From: Halorubrum lacusprofundi ATCC 49239 | GTDB taxonomy: Archaea > Halobacteriota > Halobacteria > Halobacteriales > Haloferacaceae | Length of the DNA: 64,000 bases | Assembly: GCF_000022205.1 (NCBI RefSeq) | Contig: NC_012029.1 | Location: 992,001-1,056,000, forward strand | Reading direction: 5' to 3' | Shown here: one piece after another, positions 43,712 through 51,544 of the stretch | Numbering within the stretch: the stretch's first letter is position 1 | Layout: the number at the start of each line of letters is the position of its first letter | Position numbers and translations under genes: made by a program | The notes under the pieces: generated by a model | The model's database searches: none | The model's input: only the letters and a program-made list of their open reading frames with translations | What the model was told of the DNA's origin: nothing

Positions 43712-44020
43712 TCACCACGTCGGCGGCGAGAAGCCGGCGTCTTCCAAGATCGGTTTCCAACGCTTCTGGACGGAGAGCCTAGAGACGTCCATCGCGTCGG
43801 CGACGGCGGACTGCGACCGCTCTTGGCCGCGGATCAGCGCGGCGGCGTAGAGGCTTCCGGCCGCGGCGACGCGCTTCCCGCGTTCGTCGTCGGGAGCACG
43901 TGACAAGAAGAGATCCGTCGCCGTCGACAGCGTCTCCTCGTCGAGGTCGAGCGTCGCGCACGCGTCGTCGAGCCGGTCGATCCACGCGGCGTTGTCGACG
44001 CGATCACTCGCTCGGTACAT
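43712..44020 (-). CDS. Single cyclin-fold TFB-like protein
   Basis: 102 residues from ATG 44020, with a TTTTTAAACC box about 22-33 bases upstream supporting a leaderless start. MYRASDRVDNAAWIDRLDDA, ATDLFLSRAPDDERGKRVAA, AGSLYAAALIRGQERSQSAV and ADAMDVSRLSVQKRWKPILE match one cyclin-like repeat of archaeal transcription factor B. It lacks the zinc ribbon, B-finger and second repeat. It could modulate transcription or be a degenerated TFB. Convergent with fibrillarin. Confidence 0.78.
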   Translation of the reverse strand: MYRASDRVDNAAWIDRLDDACATLDLDEETLSTATDLFLSRAPDDERGKRVAAAGSLYAAALIRGQERSQSAVADAMDVSRLSVQKRWKPILEDAGFSPPTW

Positions 44021-44131
44021 GTCCCGCAGTTGGGCACACCGGTTTAAAAAGGTCGCGCGGAAGAGTGGGTAGGATCGGCCGCGGCACCCCCGGTCGTCGC
44101 CCTCAAGTCTGCGCCGCCCGTAGGACCGATA

Positions 44132-44833
44132 ATGTCGACGCACGCGTGGACCGAATCGCGGGTTCGCGACCTCCACGACGACTTAGTGTCGCTGTACGAG
44201 CCGGTGGACCGCGTCGCCGAGCACGGGGCCGACCCGACCGCCGAGCCCGGCGAGGGAGTCCGACAGCTCGTGACGACGATCCTGTCGCAGAACGTCGCCG
44301 ACGCGAACACGAGTCGAGCCACGACGGCGCTGTTCGATCGGTACGACGATTTCGCGGCGATCGAAGCGGCCGACCACGAGGAGCTGAAGGAGACGATCCG
44401 CGTGGCGGGGCTCGCCGACCAGAAGGCTGCCCGGATCCAACGCGCGTTGGCCGCGATCCGCGAGGAGACGGGCGGGGCGTACTCGCTGGCGTTCCTCGAC
44501 GCGATGGCGACCGACGACGCGAAAGAGTGGCTGATGGAGATCAAAGGCGTGGGCCCGAAAACCGCGAGCGTCGTGTTGAACTTCCACTTCGGGAAGCCGA
44601 CGATGGCGGTCGACACCCACGTCGAGCGCGTCTCGAAGCGGTTCGGGCTGGTCCCCGAGTCGGCGTCGAATCAGGCGGCGCACGACGCGCTCGACAAGCT
44701 GGTGCCCGACGAGCTGATCTACCCGCTTCACGTCCTCTTGATCCGGCACGGCCGAGAGCGCTGTTCGGCCCGCGGCGCCGACTGCGACAACCCCGTGTGC
44801 GAGCGCTACTGCGACTGCGAGTTCTGCGCGTAA
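44132..44833 (+). CDS. nth: Endonuclease III (DNA glycosylase/AP lyase)
   Basis: 233 residues. Helix-hairpin-helix with catalytic Lys: EIKGVGPKTASVVLNFHFGK, and Asp in PTMAVDTHVERVSKRFGLVP. It removes oxidised pyrimidines in base-excision repair. The C-terminal cysteines are C211-x6-C218-x4-C223-x3-C227-x-C229-x2-C232, more than four and not spaced as the usual C-x6-C-x2-C-x5-C iron-sulfur site, so cluster geometry may differ. Confidence 0.92.
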   Translation: MSTHAWTESRVRDLHDDLVSLYEPVDRVAEHGADPTAEPGEGVRQLVTTILSQNVADANTSRATTALFDRYDDFAAIEAADHEELKETIRVAGLADQKAARIQRALAAIREETGGAYSLAFLDAMATDDAKEWLMEIKGVGPKTASVVLNFHFGKPTMAVDTHVERVSKRFGLVPESASNQAAHDALDKLVPDELIYPLHVLLIRHGRERCSARGADCDNPVCERYCDCEFCA

Positions 44834-44876
44834 GCACGAGCCCCTATAGTCGTTCGGCCGATACGGGCGGACAATC

Positions 44877-45449
44877 ATGTACGCGCTGATCGGCGAGACC
44901 CTGAGCGGCGTCCGGTGGGTCGACCGGCTCGCCGCCGAGTTCGTCGCCGCGATCCGAACGCCGTTCCTGACCGAGATGATGACATCGATGACCGGCCTCG
45001 GCTCGGTCACGGCCGGCGTCGTGTTCGTCGGTCTGTTCTACCTCGCCGGCTGGCGCGAGGAGTTCGTCAAGAGCGTCGTCGCGCTCTCGCTTCTCGGAAT
45101 CGTCGTCTGGGGGCTGATGACGCTCGTCGAGCGCCCGTTCCCGCCGAACCCGGTCTGTCTGACTGAGGGTGACGCCGGGACCACAAGTTCGTTCCCGTCC
45201 GGGCACTCGGCCGCCGTGACGGCGTACGCGGGAATCGCGTGGCACTCCGACGAGCTCCCCTTCGCGGTCGCTGCCGGCTTCGCCGGGCTGATCTCCTTCT
45301 CGCGGATCTACCTCGGCACCCACTACCTCTCAGACACCATCTTCGGGATCGGACTCGGAATCGCCGCAGTGCTGTTCGCTGAGTGGTTCCTTGGCCGGGT
45401 CAGCGAGGAGGCGATCATCGATCGGCTGCCGTTCGATGCCGACATCTGA
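44877..45449 (+). CDS. PAP2 family membrane phosphatase
   Basis: 190 residues, about five to six membrane helices. SFPSGHSAAVTAYAGIAWHS and FSRIYLGTHYLSDTIFGIGL are the second and third phosphatase motifs with the catalytic His residues. The first motif is weaker (LVERPFPPNP, no Lys at the usual distance). It may hydrolyse lipid phosphates or pyrophosphates in the membrane. Start ATG 44877, 43 bases after nth. Confidence 0.88.
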   Translation: MYALIGETLSGVRWVDRLAAEFVAAIRTPFLTEMMTSMTGLGSVTAGVVFVGLFYLAGWREEFVKSVVALSLLGIVVWGLMTLVERPFPPNPVCLTEGDAGTTSSFPSGHSAAVTAYAGIAWHSDELPFAVAAGFAGLISFSRIYLGTHYLSDTIFGIGLGIAAVLFAEWFLGRVSEEAIIDRLPFDADI

Positions 45450-45522
45450 GGATCGCTGGCAGGTGCGGTCACCGGATCGGTAACGACAACTATTTTTGGG
45501 CCACTCGGGTACCATAGGTCGC

Positions 45523-45607
45523 GCGCGGGTTGCCGAGCCAGGCCAAAGGCGTAGCGCTTAGGACGCTATGGTGTAGACCTCCGCAGGTTCGAATCCTGTC
45601 CCGCGCA
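45523..45607 (+). tRNA. tRNA-Leu (TAG)
   Basis: 85 nt with a long variable arm. Acceptor GCGCGGG pairs with CCCGCGC, discriminator A; anticodon loop CTTAGGA with TAG. T arm CGCAGGTTCGAATCCTGT is normal. CCA is not encoded. Confidence 0.95.
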
Positions 45608-45636
45608 TACTGCCTCGAACGAACGTGAGAGGCATG

Positions 45637-45655
45637 TATGCGCGCAGGATTCGAA
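45637..45655 (-). repeat. Inverted partial copy of tRNA-Leu 3' end
   Basis: TATGCGCGCAGGATTCGAA is the reverse complement of the tRNA tail TTCGAATCCTG...CGCGCATA with three bases missing (TCC). It lies 30 bases after the tRNA and before a direct copy. Confidence 0.75.
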
Positions 45656-45684
45656 GCAGGGAACGGAGCGAAGCGGAGTGACTG

Positions 45685-45709
45685 AGGTTCGAATCCTGTC
45701 CCGCGCATA
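45685..45709 (+). repeat. Direct 25-bp copy of tRNA-Leu 3' end
   Basis: Identical to 45585-45609 (T arm and acceptor), exactly 100 bases downstream. A likely attachment-site remnant from integration into the tRNA gene. Confidence 0.85.
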
Positions 45710-45874
45710 TATCTCCTCGCGAGTCACCGTCGCCGGCCAGCGAGTGCGACCACCGCGACCCCAGCAACAATCACCGCTAACGAGATTCCCGCACAAACAC
45801 CACCGCTATCGGGGAACCCCGACAGAGTTGGCCGTGGAAGACCTGATTAAGGCGATACGGGCAGATGGGCGGGT

Positions 45875-47023
45875 ATGGACACCGAATTCGCGTACTGGGT
45901 GCCGAACGTCAGCGGCGGGCTGGTCGTCTCCGACTGGGAGACGGAGACGGACTGGACGTACGACTACAACCTCGACCTCGCCCGCACGGCGGAGTCGGTC
46001 GGGTTCGACTACGCGCTGGCACAGGCGCGCTTCTTCGGCAGCTACGGGGCGGACAAACAGCTAGAGGCGCTGTCGATCGCCAACGCGCTCGCCGCACAGA
46101 CCGACGAGCTACACGTGATCGGCGCGGTCCACCCCGGGCTGTGGGAGCCCGGCCCGCTGGCGAACTTCATCGCCACGTCCGACCGCATCAGCAACGGACG
46201 GTTCTCGATCAACATCGTCTCCGGCTGGTTTAAAGGGGAGTTCACCGGATTCGGCCAGCCGTGGCTCGAACACGACGAGCGGTACGCCCGCTCGTCGGAG
46301 TTCATCGAGGTGCTGAAAGCGCTGTGGACTGAGGAGCGCGCGACCTACGACGGCCGGTTCTACACGATCGGGAAGGACATCGAGGGGTTCGAGGGCGCGC
46401 CGCTGGAGCCCAAACCGGTGCAGGATCCGTACCCACAGGTGTTCCAAGGCGGGAACTCGCAGGCGGCTCGGGAGATGGCCGCGAAACACTCGGATGTGCT
46501 CTTCATCAACGGCGGGAGCCTCCAAGAGATCCGCGCCGTCATCGACGACGTCGAGGAGTACGCCGAGGAGTTCGGCACGGAGCCGCCGCGGTTCGCCGCG
46601 AACGCGTTCGTCATCCAGCGCGACACCGAGTCGGAGGCCAAGGAGGTCCTGGAGGGGATCATCGAGAACGCCACCGACGAGGCGGTCGACGCGTTCAAAG
46701 ACCAGGTGAAGGAGGCCGGCCAGTCGTCGGGCGAGGGCGAGGGGATGTGGGCCGACTCCGACTTCGAGGACCTCGTGCAATACAACGACGGCTTCAAGAC
46801 CGGACTCATCGGGACCGACGACCAGATCGTCGAGCGGATCCGGAAGCTGGATGCGATCGGCGTCGACATCGTCCTCGCGGGCTTCCTCGACTTCGAGGCG
46901 GAGCTCGAACGCTTCGGTGAGACGATCATCCCGGCGATCGACGAGGCCGACTCCCTCGACCCCGACGAGGTCGACGCGGTCGACGAGATCGAGGAAGTCG
47001 GCGGCGCGAAGGTGGCCCGATAG
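45875..47023 (+). CDS. SfnG-like FMNH2-dependent monooxygenase (LLM family)
   Basis: 382 residues. The start DTEFAYWVPNVSGGLVVSDW, DYNLDLARTAESVGFDYALA and VIGAVHPGLWEPGPLANFIA, NGRFSINIVSGWFKGEFTGF and YPQVFQGGNSQAAREMAAKH resemble bacterial dimethylsulfone monooxygenase SfnG, which cleaves a C-S bond with FMNH2 and O2. The tail is longer and acidic. The FMN reductase that follows directly supplies reduced flavin. Substrate in this organism (sulfone, sulfonate or other) is inferred only. Confidence 0.85.
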   Translation: MDTEFAYWVPNVSGGLVVSDWETETDWTYDYNLDLARTAESVGFDYALAQARFFGSYGADKQLEALSIANALAAQTDELHVIGAVHPGLWEPGPLANFIATSDRISNGRFSINIVSGWFKGEFTGFGQPWLEHDERYARSSEFIEVLKALWTEERATYDGRFYTIGKDIEGFEGAPLEPKPVQDPYPQVFQGGNSQAAREMAAKHSDVLFINGGSLQEIRAVIDDVEEYAEEFGTEPPRFAANAFVIQRDTESEAKEVLEGIIENATDEAVDAFKDQVKEAGQSSGEGEGMWADSDFEDLVQYNDGFKTGLIGTDDQIVERIRKLDAIGVDIVLAGFLDFEAELERFGETIIPAIDEADSLDPDEVDAVDEIEEVGGAKVAR

Positions 47024-47620
47024 ATGACGGACCGGACGCTCCTCGGGATCGTCGGCAGCGTCTCCGCCGACTCCCGGACGCGGACCGCGGTCGAGGTCGC
47101 GCTGGACGCGGCGGCCGACCGGCACGACGTCGAGACGGAGGTGCTCCACCTCGCCGACTACGACCTCGCGACCGCTGACGGTCGCGGCATCGACAACTAC
47201 GAGGGCGACACCGCCGAGGCGCTCGAACTGGTCGTCGAGGCGGACGCCTATGTCGTCGGCACGCCGGTGTACCGCGGCTCGTACTCGGGCGCGCTCAAGA
47301 ACCTCCTCGACATGGTTCCGCGAGGCCAGTGGCAGGGCGACGTCGCTCCCTTCGAGAACGCGGCGGTCGGGCTCGTCGCGACCGGCGCGACGGACCACCA
47401 CTTCCTCGCGGTCGATCAGGAACTCCGTCCAGTGTTCGCGTTCTTCGGCGCGCACACGGTCGGGGGCGCGACGTACGCGAGCGGAGACGACTTCGAAGAT
47501 GGCGAACTCGTCGACGAGGAGATCCGCGAGCGTCTCGCGACGCTCGGCGAAGCAACCGTCGAACTGTCGGCGGCGATCGACAATTCGGAGGCGCTCGGGT
47601 CGCTGGGTCCAGCGATTTAA
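47024..47620 (+). CDS. NAD(P)H-dependent FMN reductase (SsuE/MsuE-like)
   Basis: 198 residues. LLGIVGSVSADSRTRTAVEV, AYVVGTPVYRGSYSGALKNL and LDMVPRGQWQGDVAPFENAA match NADPH-dependent FMN reductases, with flavodoxin-like fold. The ATG begins immediately after the monooxygenase TAG (TAGATG), so the two are coupled and probably form a two-component monooxygenase. Confidence 0.9.
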   Translation: MTDRTLLGIVGSVSADSRTRTAVEVALDAAADRHDVETEVLHLADYDLATADGRGIDNYEGDTAEALELVVEADAYVVGTPVYRGSYSGALKNLLDMVPRGQWQGDVAPFENAAVGLVATGATDHHFLAVDQELRPVFAFFGAHTVGGATYASGDDFEDGELVDEEIRERLATLGEATVELSAAIDNSEALGSLGPAI

Positions 47621-47767
47621 ACACACATCGAGTCGCTGGCGCAACTGAGCGTCGTCTGGGCTGTTGTCCCAGCCTCGATTCGGGCTGGCCGAAAACGGAT
47701 TCCGTATACACTGTCATGGATTGCTGGTTGCACCAATCATATGTGGGCGTATTGTGTCGATTGGGCT

Positions 47768-49129
47768 ATGGCTGGACCGCCGATCCACGACTTGCACTTC
47801 GCAGAGGAGCCAAGCGTCGACCAAGTCCCCGGTCCGAACTCGCGGCGCCTCCTCGATAGACAGGAGGCGATCGACAGCAGCGCGGTCGCGTACCCGAACG
47901 ACATCCCGCTCGCGTTCGAGGAGGGGAGCGGTGCGACCCTGAAAGACGCGGACGGCAACGTGTTCCTCGACTTCTTCGCCGGTATCGGCGTGTACAACGT
48001 CGGCCACGCGAACCCCTACGTCAACAAGGGCGTCCACGCGCAGATCGACAAGCTCACCCACACCGTCGACTTCCCGACGGAACCGCGCCTCGATCTCATC
48101 GACAAGCTCGACGAGATCGCTCCCGGAAGCCTCGCCGGCAACAGCCGCTTCGTCTTCGGCGGTCCCACCGGCAGCGACGCGGTCGAGGCGTCGATCAAGC
48201 TCGCGAAGTACAACACGGGGGGTAACGGGCTGCTCGCGTTCCGGAACTCCTACCACGGGGCGACGACGGGCGCGATGAGTATCACGTCGAACAAGAAGTT
48301 CAAGAAGCCGTACGCGCCGCTGTTGCCCGACGTGGTGCACGCGCCGTTCCCGTACCCGTTCCGAGAGGATCGCAGCCCCGAGGAGTCGGTCGATCGCGCG
48401 CTGGAGGAGGTCCGGGCGATCGTCGAGGAGCCGTACGGCGGCCTCACGGACCCGGCCGGCATCTTCGTCGAGCCGATACAGGGCGAGGGCGGCGTCGTCG
48501 TTCCGCCGGAGGGGTTCCTCTCGGGGCTGCGTGAGATCGCCGACGAGAACGACCTCCCGCTGGTGTTCGACGAGATTCAGGTCGGGATGGGACGCACCGG
48601 CGAGTGGTGGGCGTCCGAACACTACGACGTGACGCCGGACGTGATGACGACCGCGAAGGCGCTCGGCGGCAACGGCCAGCCGCTGTCGGGAACGATGTAC
48701 CACGAGGACCTCGACACGTGGGGGCCCGGAGACCACGCGGGCACCTACCGGGGACACGTCCCCGCGATGGTCGGCGGGCTGCGCGCGATCGAGTACATCC
48801 AGTCGCACGATCTGCTCGACCACGCGACGGAGGTCGGCGCGTGGATCCGCGACCGCCTCCGCGACGCGGGCGAGGGCGATCCGGGACTCGGCCAGGTCCG
48901 CGGGAAGGGACTCTTCGTCGGCGCCGAGTTCGTCGACGCGAACGGCGACCCTGACGACGACCGCGTCGAGGCGATCCAGCAGTACTGCTACGAGCACGGC
49001 GTCCTCGTCTGGACGGCGGGCCAGTACGGCAACGTCGTGCGGCTGCTGCCGCCGCTCGTCCTGACGCAGCGGCAGGCGGAGGTCGGGACCGAGATCATCG
49101 CGGACGCGATCGCGGCGACCGCCGAGTAG
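47768..49129 (+). CDS. Class III PLP-dependent aminotransferase
   Basis: 453 residues from ATG 47768. GSGATLKDADGNVFLDFFAG, GPTGSDAVEASIKLAKYNTG, FVEPIQGEGGVVVPPEGFLS, LVFDEIQVGMGRTGEWWASE and the PLP Lys in DVMTTAKALGGNGQPLSGTM are diagnostic for omega-amino transaminases (GABA, diaminobutyrate, ornithine). It lies 147 bases after the FMN reductase, with its own promoter possible (a TATACAC at about 47705). It could belong with the ectoine-like island but is not adjacent. Confidence 0.88.
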   Translation: MAGPPIHDLHFAEEPSVDQVPGPNSRRLLDRQEAIDSSAVAYPNDIPLAFEEGSGATLKDADGNVFLDFFAGIGVYNVGHANPYVNKGVHAQIDKLTHTVDFPTEPRLDLIDKLDEIAPGSLAGNSRFVFGGPTGSDAVEASIKLAKYNTGGNGLLAFRNSYHGATTGAMSITSNKKFKKPYAPLLPDVVHAPFPYPFREDRSPEESVDRALEEVRAIVEEPYGGLTDPAGIFVEPIQGEGGVVVPPEGFLSGLREIADENDLPLVFDEIQVGMGRTGEWWASEHYDVTPDVMTTAKALGGNGQPLSGTMYHEDLDTWGPGDHAGTYRGHVPAMVGGLRAIEYIQSHDLLDHATEVGAWIRDRLRDAGEGDPGLGQVRGKGLFVGAEFVDANGDPDDDRVEAIQQYCYEHGVLVWTAGQYGNVVRLLPPLVLTQRQAEVGTEIIADAIAATAE

Positions 49130-49328
49130 CGGCGTGCGGCGCTGTTGAACCCTCCGTATCTGAGATCTCTGTTTCGCTCGCGGTCAGTGTAGATGAGTCG
49201 TGTGCCGATGTAGACTACGATTTTCCTGACGTCTGTCAAGAATGCCGTGCGAGATACAGAGGGTGAATTCAGCAACCAACTCTTCGATTGCCTATCTTGT
49301 CCTTGCATCTTTAGACGGGGAGCAGGTG

Positions 49329-51119
49329 TTACGAGGAGTTCCCCTGGATCACCTCGTACGGGCGCATCATTTCCTGATCCTCGTGTTCGAGGATGTGACA
49401 GTGCCAGACATACCGTCCGGAGAATTCGCCGAACCGGCTGATGATTCGGACGGTTTCTCCGCCATAAACGTTGACCGTGTCCTTGTTACCGCGCTCTGTC
49501 GGTTCTGGCGGTTCTGTGCCGTCGGGGCCACGTCCGATTACCTGGAAGTCGACTAGGTGAAGGTGGATTGGGTGAGAGTCCGGTGTGTTGTTCGTAATCT
49601 CCCAGACTTCCGTCGTCCCTATCTGGGGTTTGGTCAACACAGGATCGTTCCAATGTTCGCCACCCGCACGACCTCCCTCCTCGCCGAGGAGGTGGGTATC
49701 CAGCCCGTTGAGTGTCGTCGTCTCCAAACTCATCTGCCGTGTTGTCTTCGTCGCCTCTTCGCGGAAGGTCTCTGGCCCGGGCAATTTGAGTGTCGTCGGA
49801 TCCACGACCGGTGTCTCCGGATCCGTGTCAGCCACCCTGAACTGCGCCAACTCAGGGAGTCCGCCACCATCGTTGTTATCTGCATCTGGACTCACGAACG
49901 GGAAGCCCGCATCGTTTTTTACGGTGAGCGTATCGCCGGCGTACTCTGAGAAGTCGACGATGACGTCCGCCCGTTCGGCCGGCCCGAGAAGCAGGGAGGT
50001 GGTATCCTGTCCCGATCCGATCGGCACGACGTCTTGAAGGAAGCCGAGGTCGGTTCCGATCTGGTAGATGGTCGGCACCTCGCCGTCGTTTTCGTTCTCC
50101 AGACTGATATCGAAGAACCGTCCGTTCGACCCGTTGAGGAGCCTAAACCGGTACTGTCGCGGTTGGACCACGAATGTGGGCCAAGCCTTGCCATTGACAA
50201 CCGAAACGTCACCGGCGAACTCGGGCGCGAACTCGGCCGGATATTTGTATCGACCGTTCTCGTGGAACATGCGGTCCTGAAAGAGGAGAGGGATCTCCTG
50301 ATCGCCGCTCGGGAGTCCGAGGCGACGGTCTGACCGGCCCCGAATCAGGTAGAAGCCGGCGAGGCCGGCATAGACGTTGAGCCGCGTAATCCCGAGGGCG
50401 TGGTCGTGGTACCATAGCGTCGCGGGCGACTGCCGGTTAGGGTAATCGTAGACGGCCTTTTGGAACTGCGGACCTTCTATCCCTCCCGGTGATTGCCACT
50501 GTTCGGGCAGGCCATCGCTCGCGGACTCGACGTGCACGCCGTGGGCATGAGTCACCGTCCTGACTTCCGGGAATGCGAAGGTTCCGCCGAACGCTTCGAA
50601 CTGGCTTACCCAGTCTGGATATCGGTCCTCGTAGTCTTCGGGTTTCGTCCCGTGAACAGCCGTGTCCACACTATCGGTGAGGAGATGCGTTTCGGGGAGT
50701 GGATCGTTTGAGAACTCGACTTTCAAACGCTGGTTCTGAGTGGCTTCGATCGTCTTCCCCGGATACTTCCCTTCGTCGTCGTTCGGGCCCTTGTACCCCC
50801 AGATCGGCGTGTCTGGTATGTCGGGGTGGTGCTCGTGCGTCCCCGGTGCCATCTCGATGTGGTAGTAGGGTGCACCCTTTCGACTGCCGGTGGACTCCAT
50901 GACCGCTGGCTTCGCATTTCCGATCTGGATCTCCTGCCAGCCGGCATTGAGGATTGAATCCGGTGACGTAAGTTCTTCCACTTGAGCAGTCACCGAGGTC
51001 GCCGAGAGCGGAATGACTGACGCGGCTCCGAGGCCTCCACCAGTCTTCAATACCGATCGTCGACTCAGTCGTTTACGATTCTCCGTGTCGTGATCTGTTG
51101 TCTCGTTATTCGAAGTCAT
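49329..51119 (-). CDS. Secreted multicopper oxidase (CotA/laccase-like)
   Basis: 596 residues from ATG 51119; the frame runs upstream but this start fits the Tat signal KRLSRRSVLKTGGG (twin Arg at 20-21) and cleavage after SATSVTAQ. Copper sites in order: RTVTHAHGVHVESASDGLPE, ATLWYHDHALGITR, PDSHPIHLHLVDFQ and VWHCHILEHEDQEMMRPYE. Sequence is closest in style to CotA and bilirubin oxidases rather than copper-resistance CopA; Haloferax LccA is a known homologue type. It oxidises phenols or metals with O2 outside the cell. Confidence 0.92.
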   Translation of the reverse strand: MTSNNETTDHDTENRKRLSRRSVLKTGGGLGAASVIPLSATSVTAQVEELTSPDSILNAGWQEIQIGNAKPAVMESTGSRKGAPYYHIEMAPGTHEHHPDIPDTPIWGYKGPNDDEGKYPGKTIEATQNQRLKVEFSNDPLPETHLLTDSVDTAVHGTKPEDYEDRYPDWVSQFEAFGGTFAFPEVRTVTHAHGVHVESASDGLPEQWQSPGGIEGPQFQKAVYDYPNRQSPATLWYHDHALGITRLNVYAGLAGFYLIRGRSDRRLGLPSGDQEIPLLFQDRMFHENGRYKYPAEFAPEFAGDVSVVNGKAWPTFVVQPRQYRFRLLNGSNGRFFDISLENENDGEVPTIYQIGTDLGFLQDVVPIGSGQDTTSLLLGPAERADVIVDFSEYAGDTLTVKNDAGFPFVSPDADNNDGGGLPELAQFRVADTDPETPVVDPTTLKLPGPETFREEATKTTRQMSLETTTLNGLDTHLLGEEGGRAGGEHWNDPVLTKPQIGTTEVWEITNNTPDSHPIHLHLVDFQVIGRGPDGTEPPEPTERGNKDTVNVYGGETVRIISRFGEFSGRYVWHCHILEHEDQEMMRPYEVIQGNSS

Positions 51120-51544
51120 CGAATCGCCGGAAGTGAGTTGTCCCGACAGAGTTGCATCATTTACCAACGAAATTGTTATACAGACATTATTGGATGTCGA
51201 GAATTTGGTAAATGGGTCCATCTAATCTCACCCGGGTAGGCCCCTTTAGCGTTGAGTCACAGGCCATCTCGCTGACTCTACTCCGGAGAATCGTGTGAGA
51301 AGATTACGACAGTCTCAGATCGAGTTCTCTTGTGCATAATATGCGCGTTGTATCTTGCACAGCTAACGGAACATCTCCGTGAATTGGTAGAACCTCCGGT
51401 GGTCAATAAGAACCTCCGGTGGTCAATAAGAACTTCCGGTGGTCAATACGTAACCGTCGGCGACTGGCTGTTTCATGCTGCAGGATGTCTGAAAGAGAGG
51501 AGTTCAACAGCGCCCGGCGTGCCGGATTCGACAGAGAGCGAGCC
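51120..51544. other. Non-coding gap upstream of the multicopper oxidase
   Basis: 425 bases between the oxidase start and the aldehyde oxidoreductase stop. It contains the Tat gene promoter area and the triple 20-bp repeat at 51391-51450. No protein gene is supported; short frames here have no family features. Confidence 0.6.
51391..51450. repeat. Three tandem 20-bp repeats
   Basis: AACCTCCGGTGGTCAATAAG occurs at 51391, again at 51411, and as AACTTCCGGTGGTCAATACG at 51431. They lie 272-331 bases upstream of the multicopper oxidase start. Binding sites for a regulator or a variable tandem tract are both possible; it is not a CRISPR. Confidence 0.88.

Noticed and set aside
46109-47644. Minus frame of about 510 codons opposite the monooxygenase and reductase
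   Set aside because: No domain pattern; the plus-strand genes are well supported by motifs and tight junctions.
51391-51450. CRISPR array
   Set aside because: Units are directly abutting with no spacers, only three copies, and no cas genes exist in the window.
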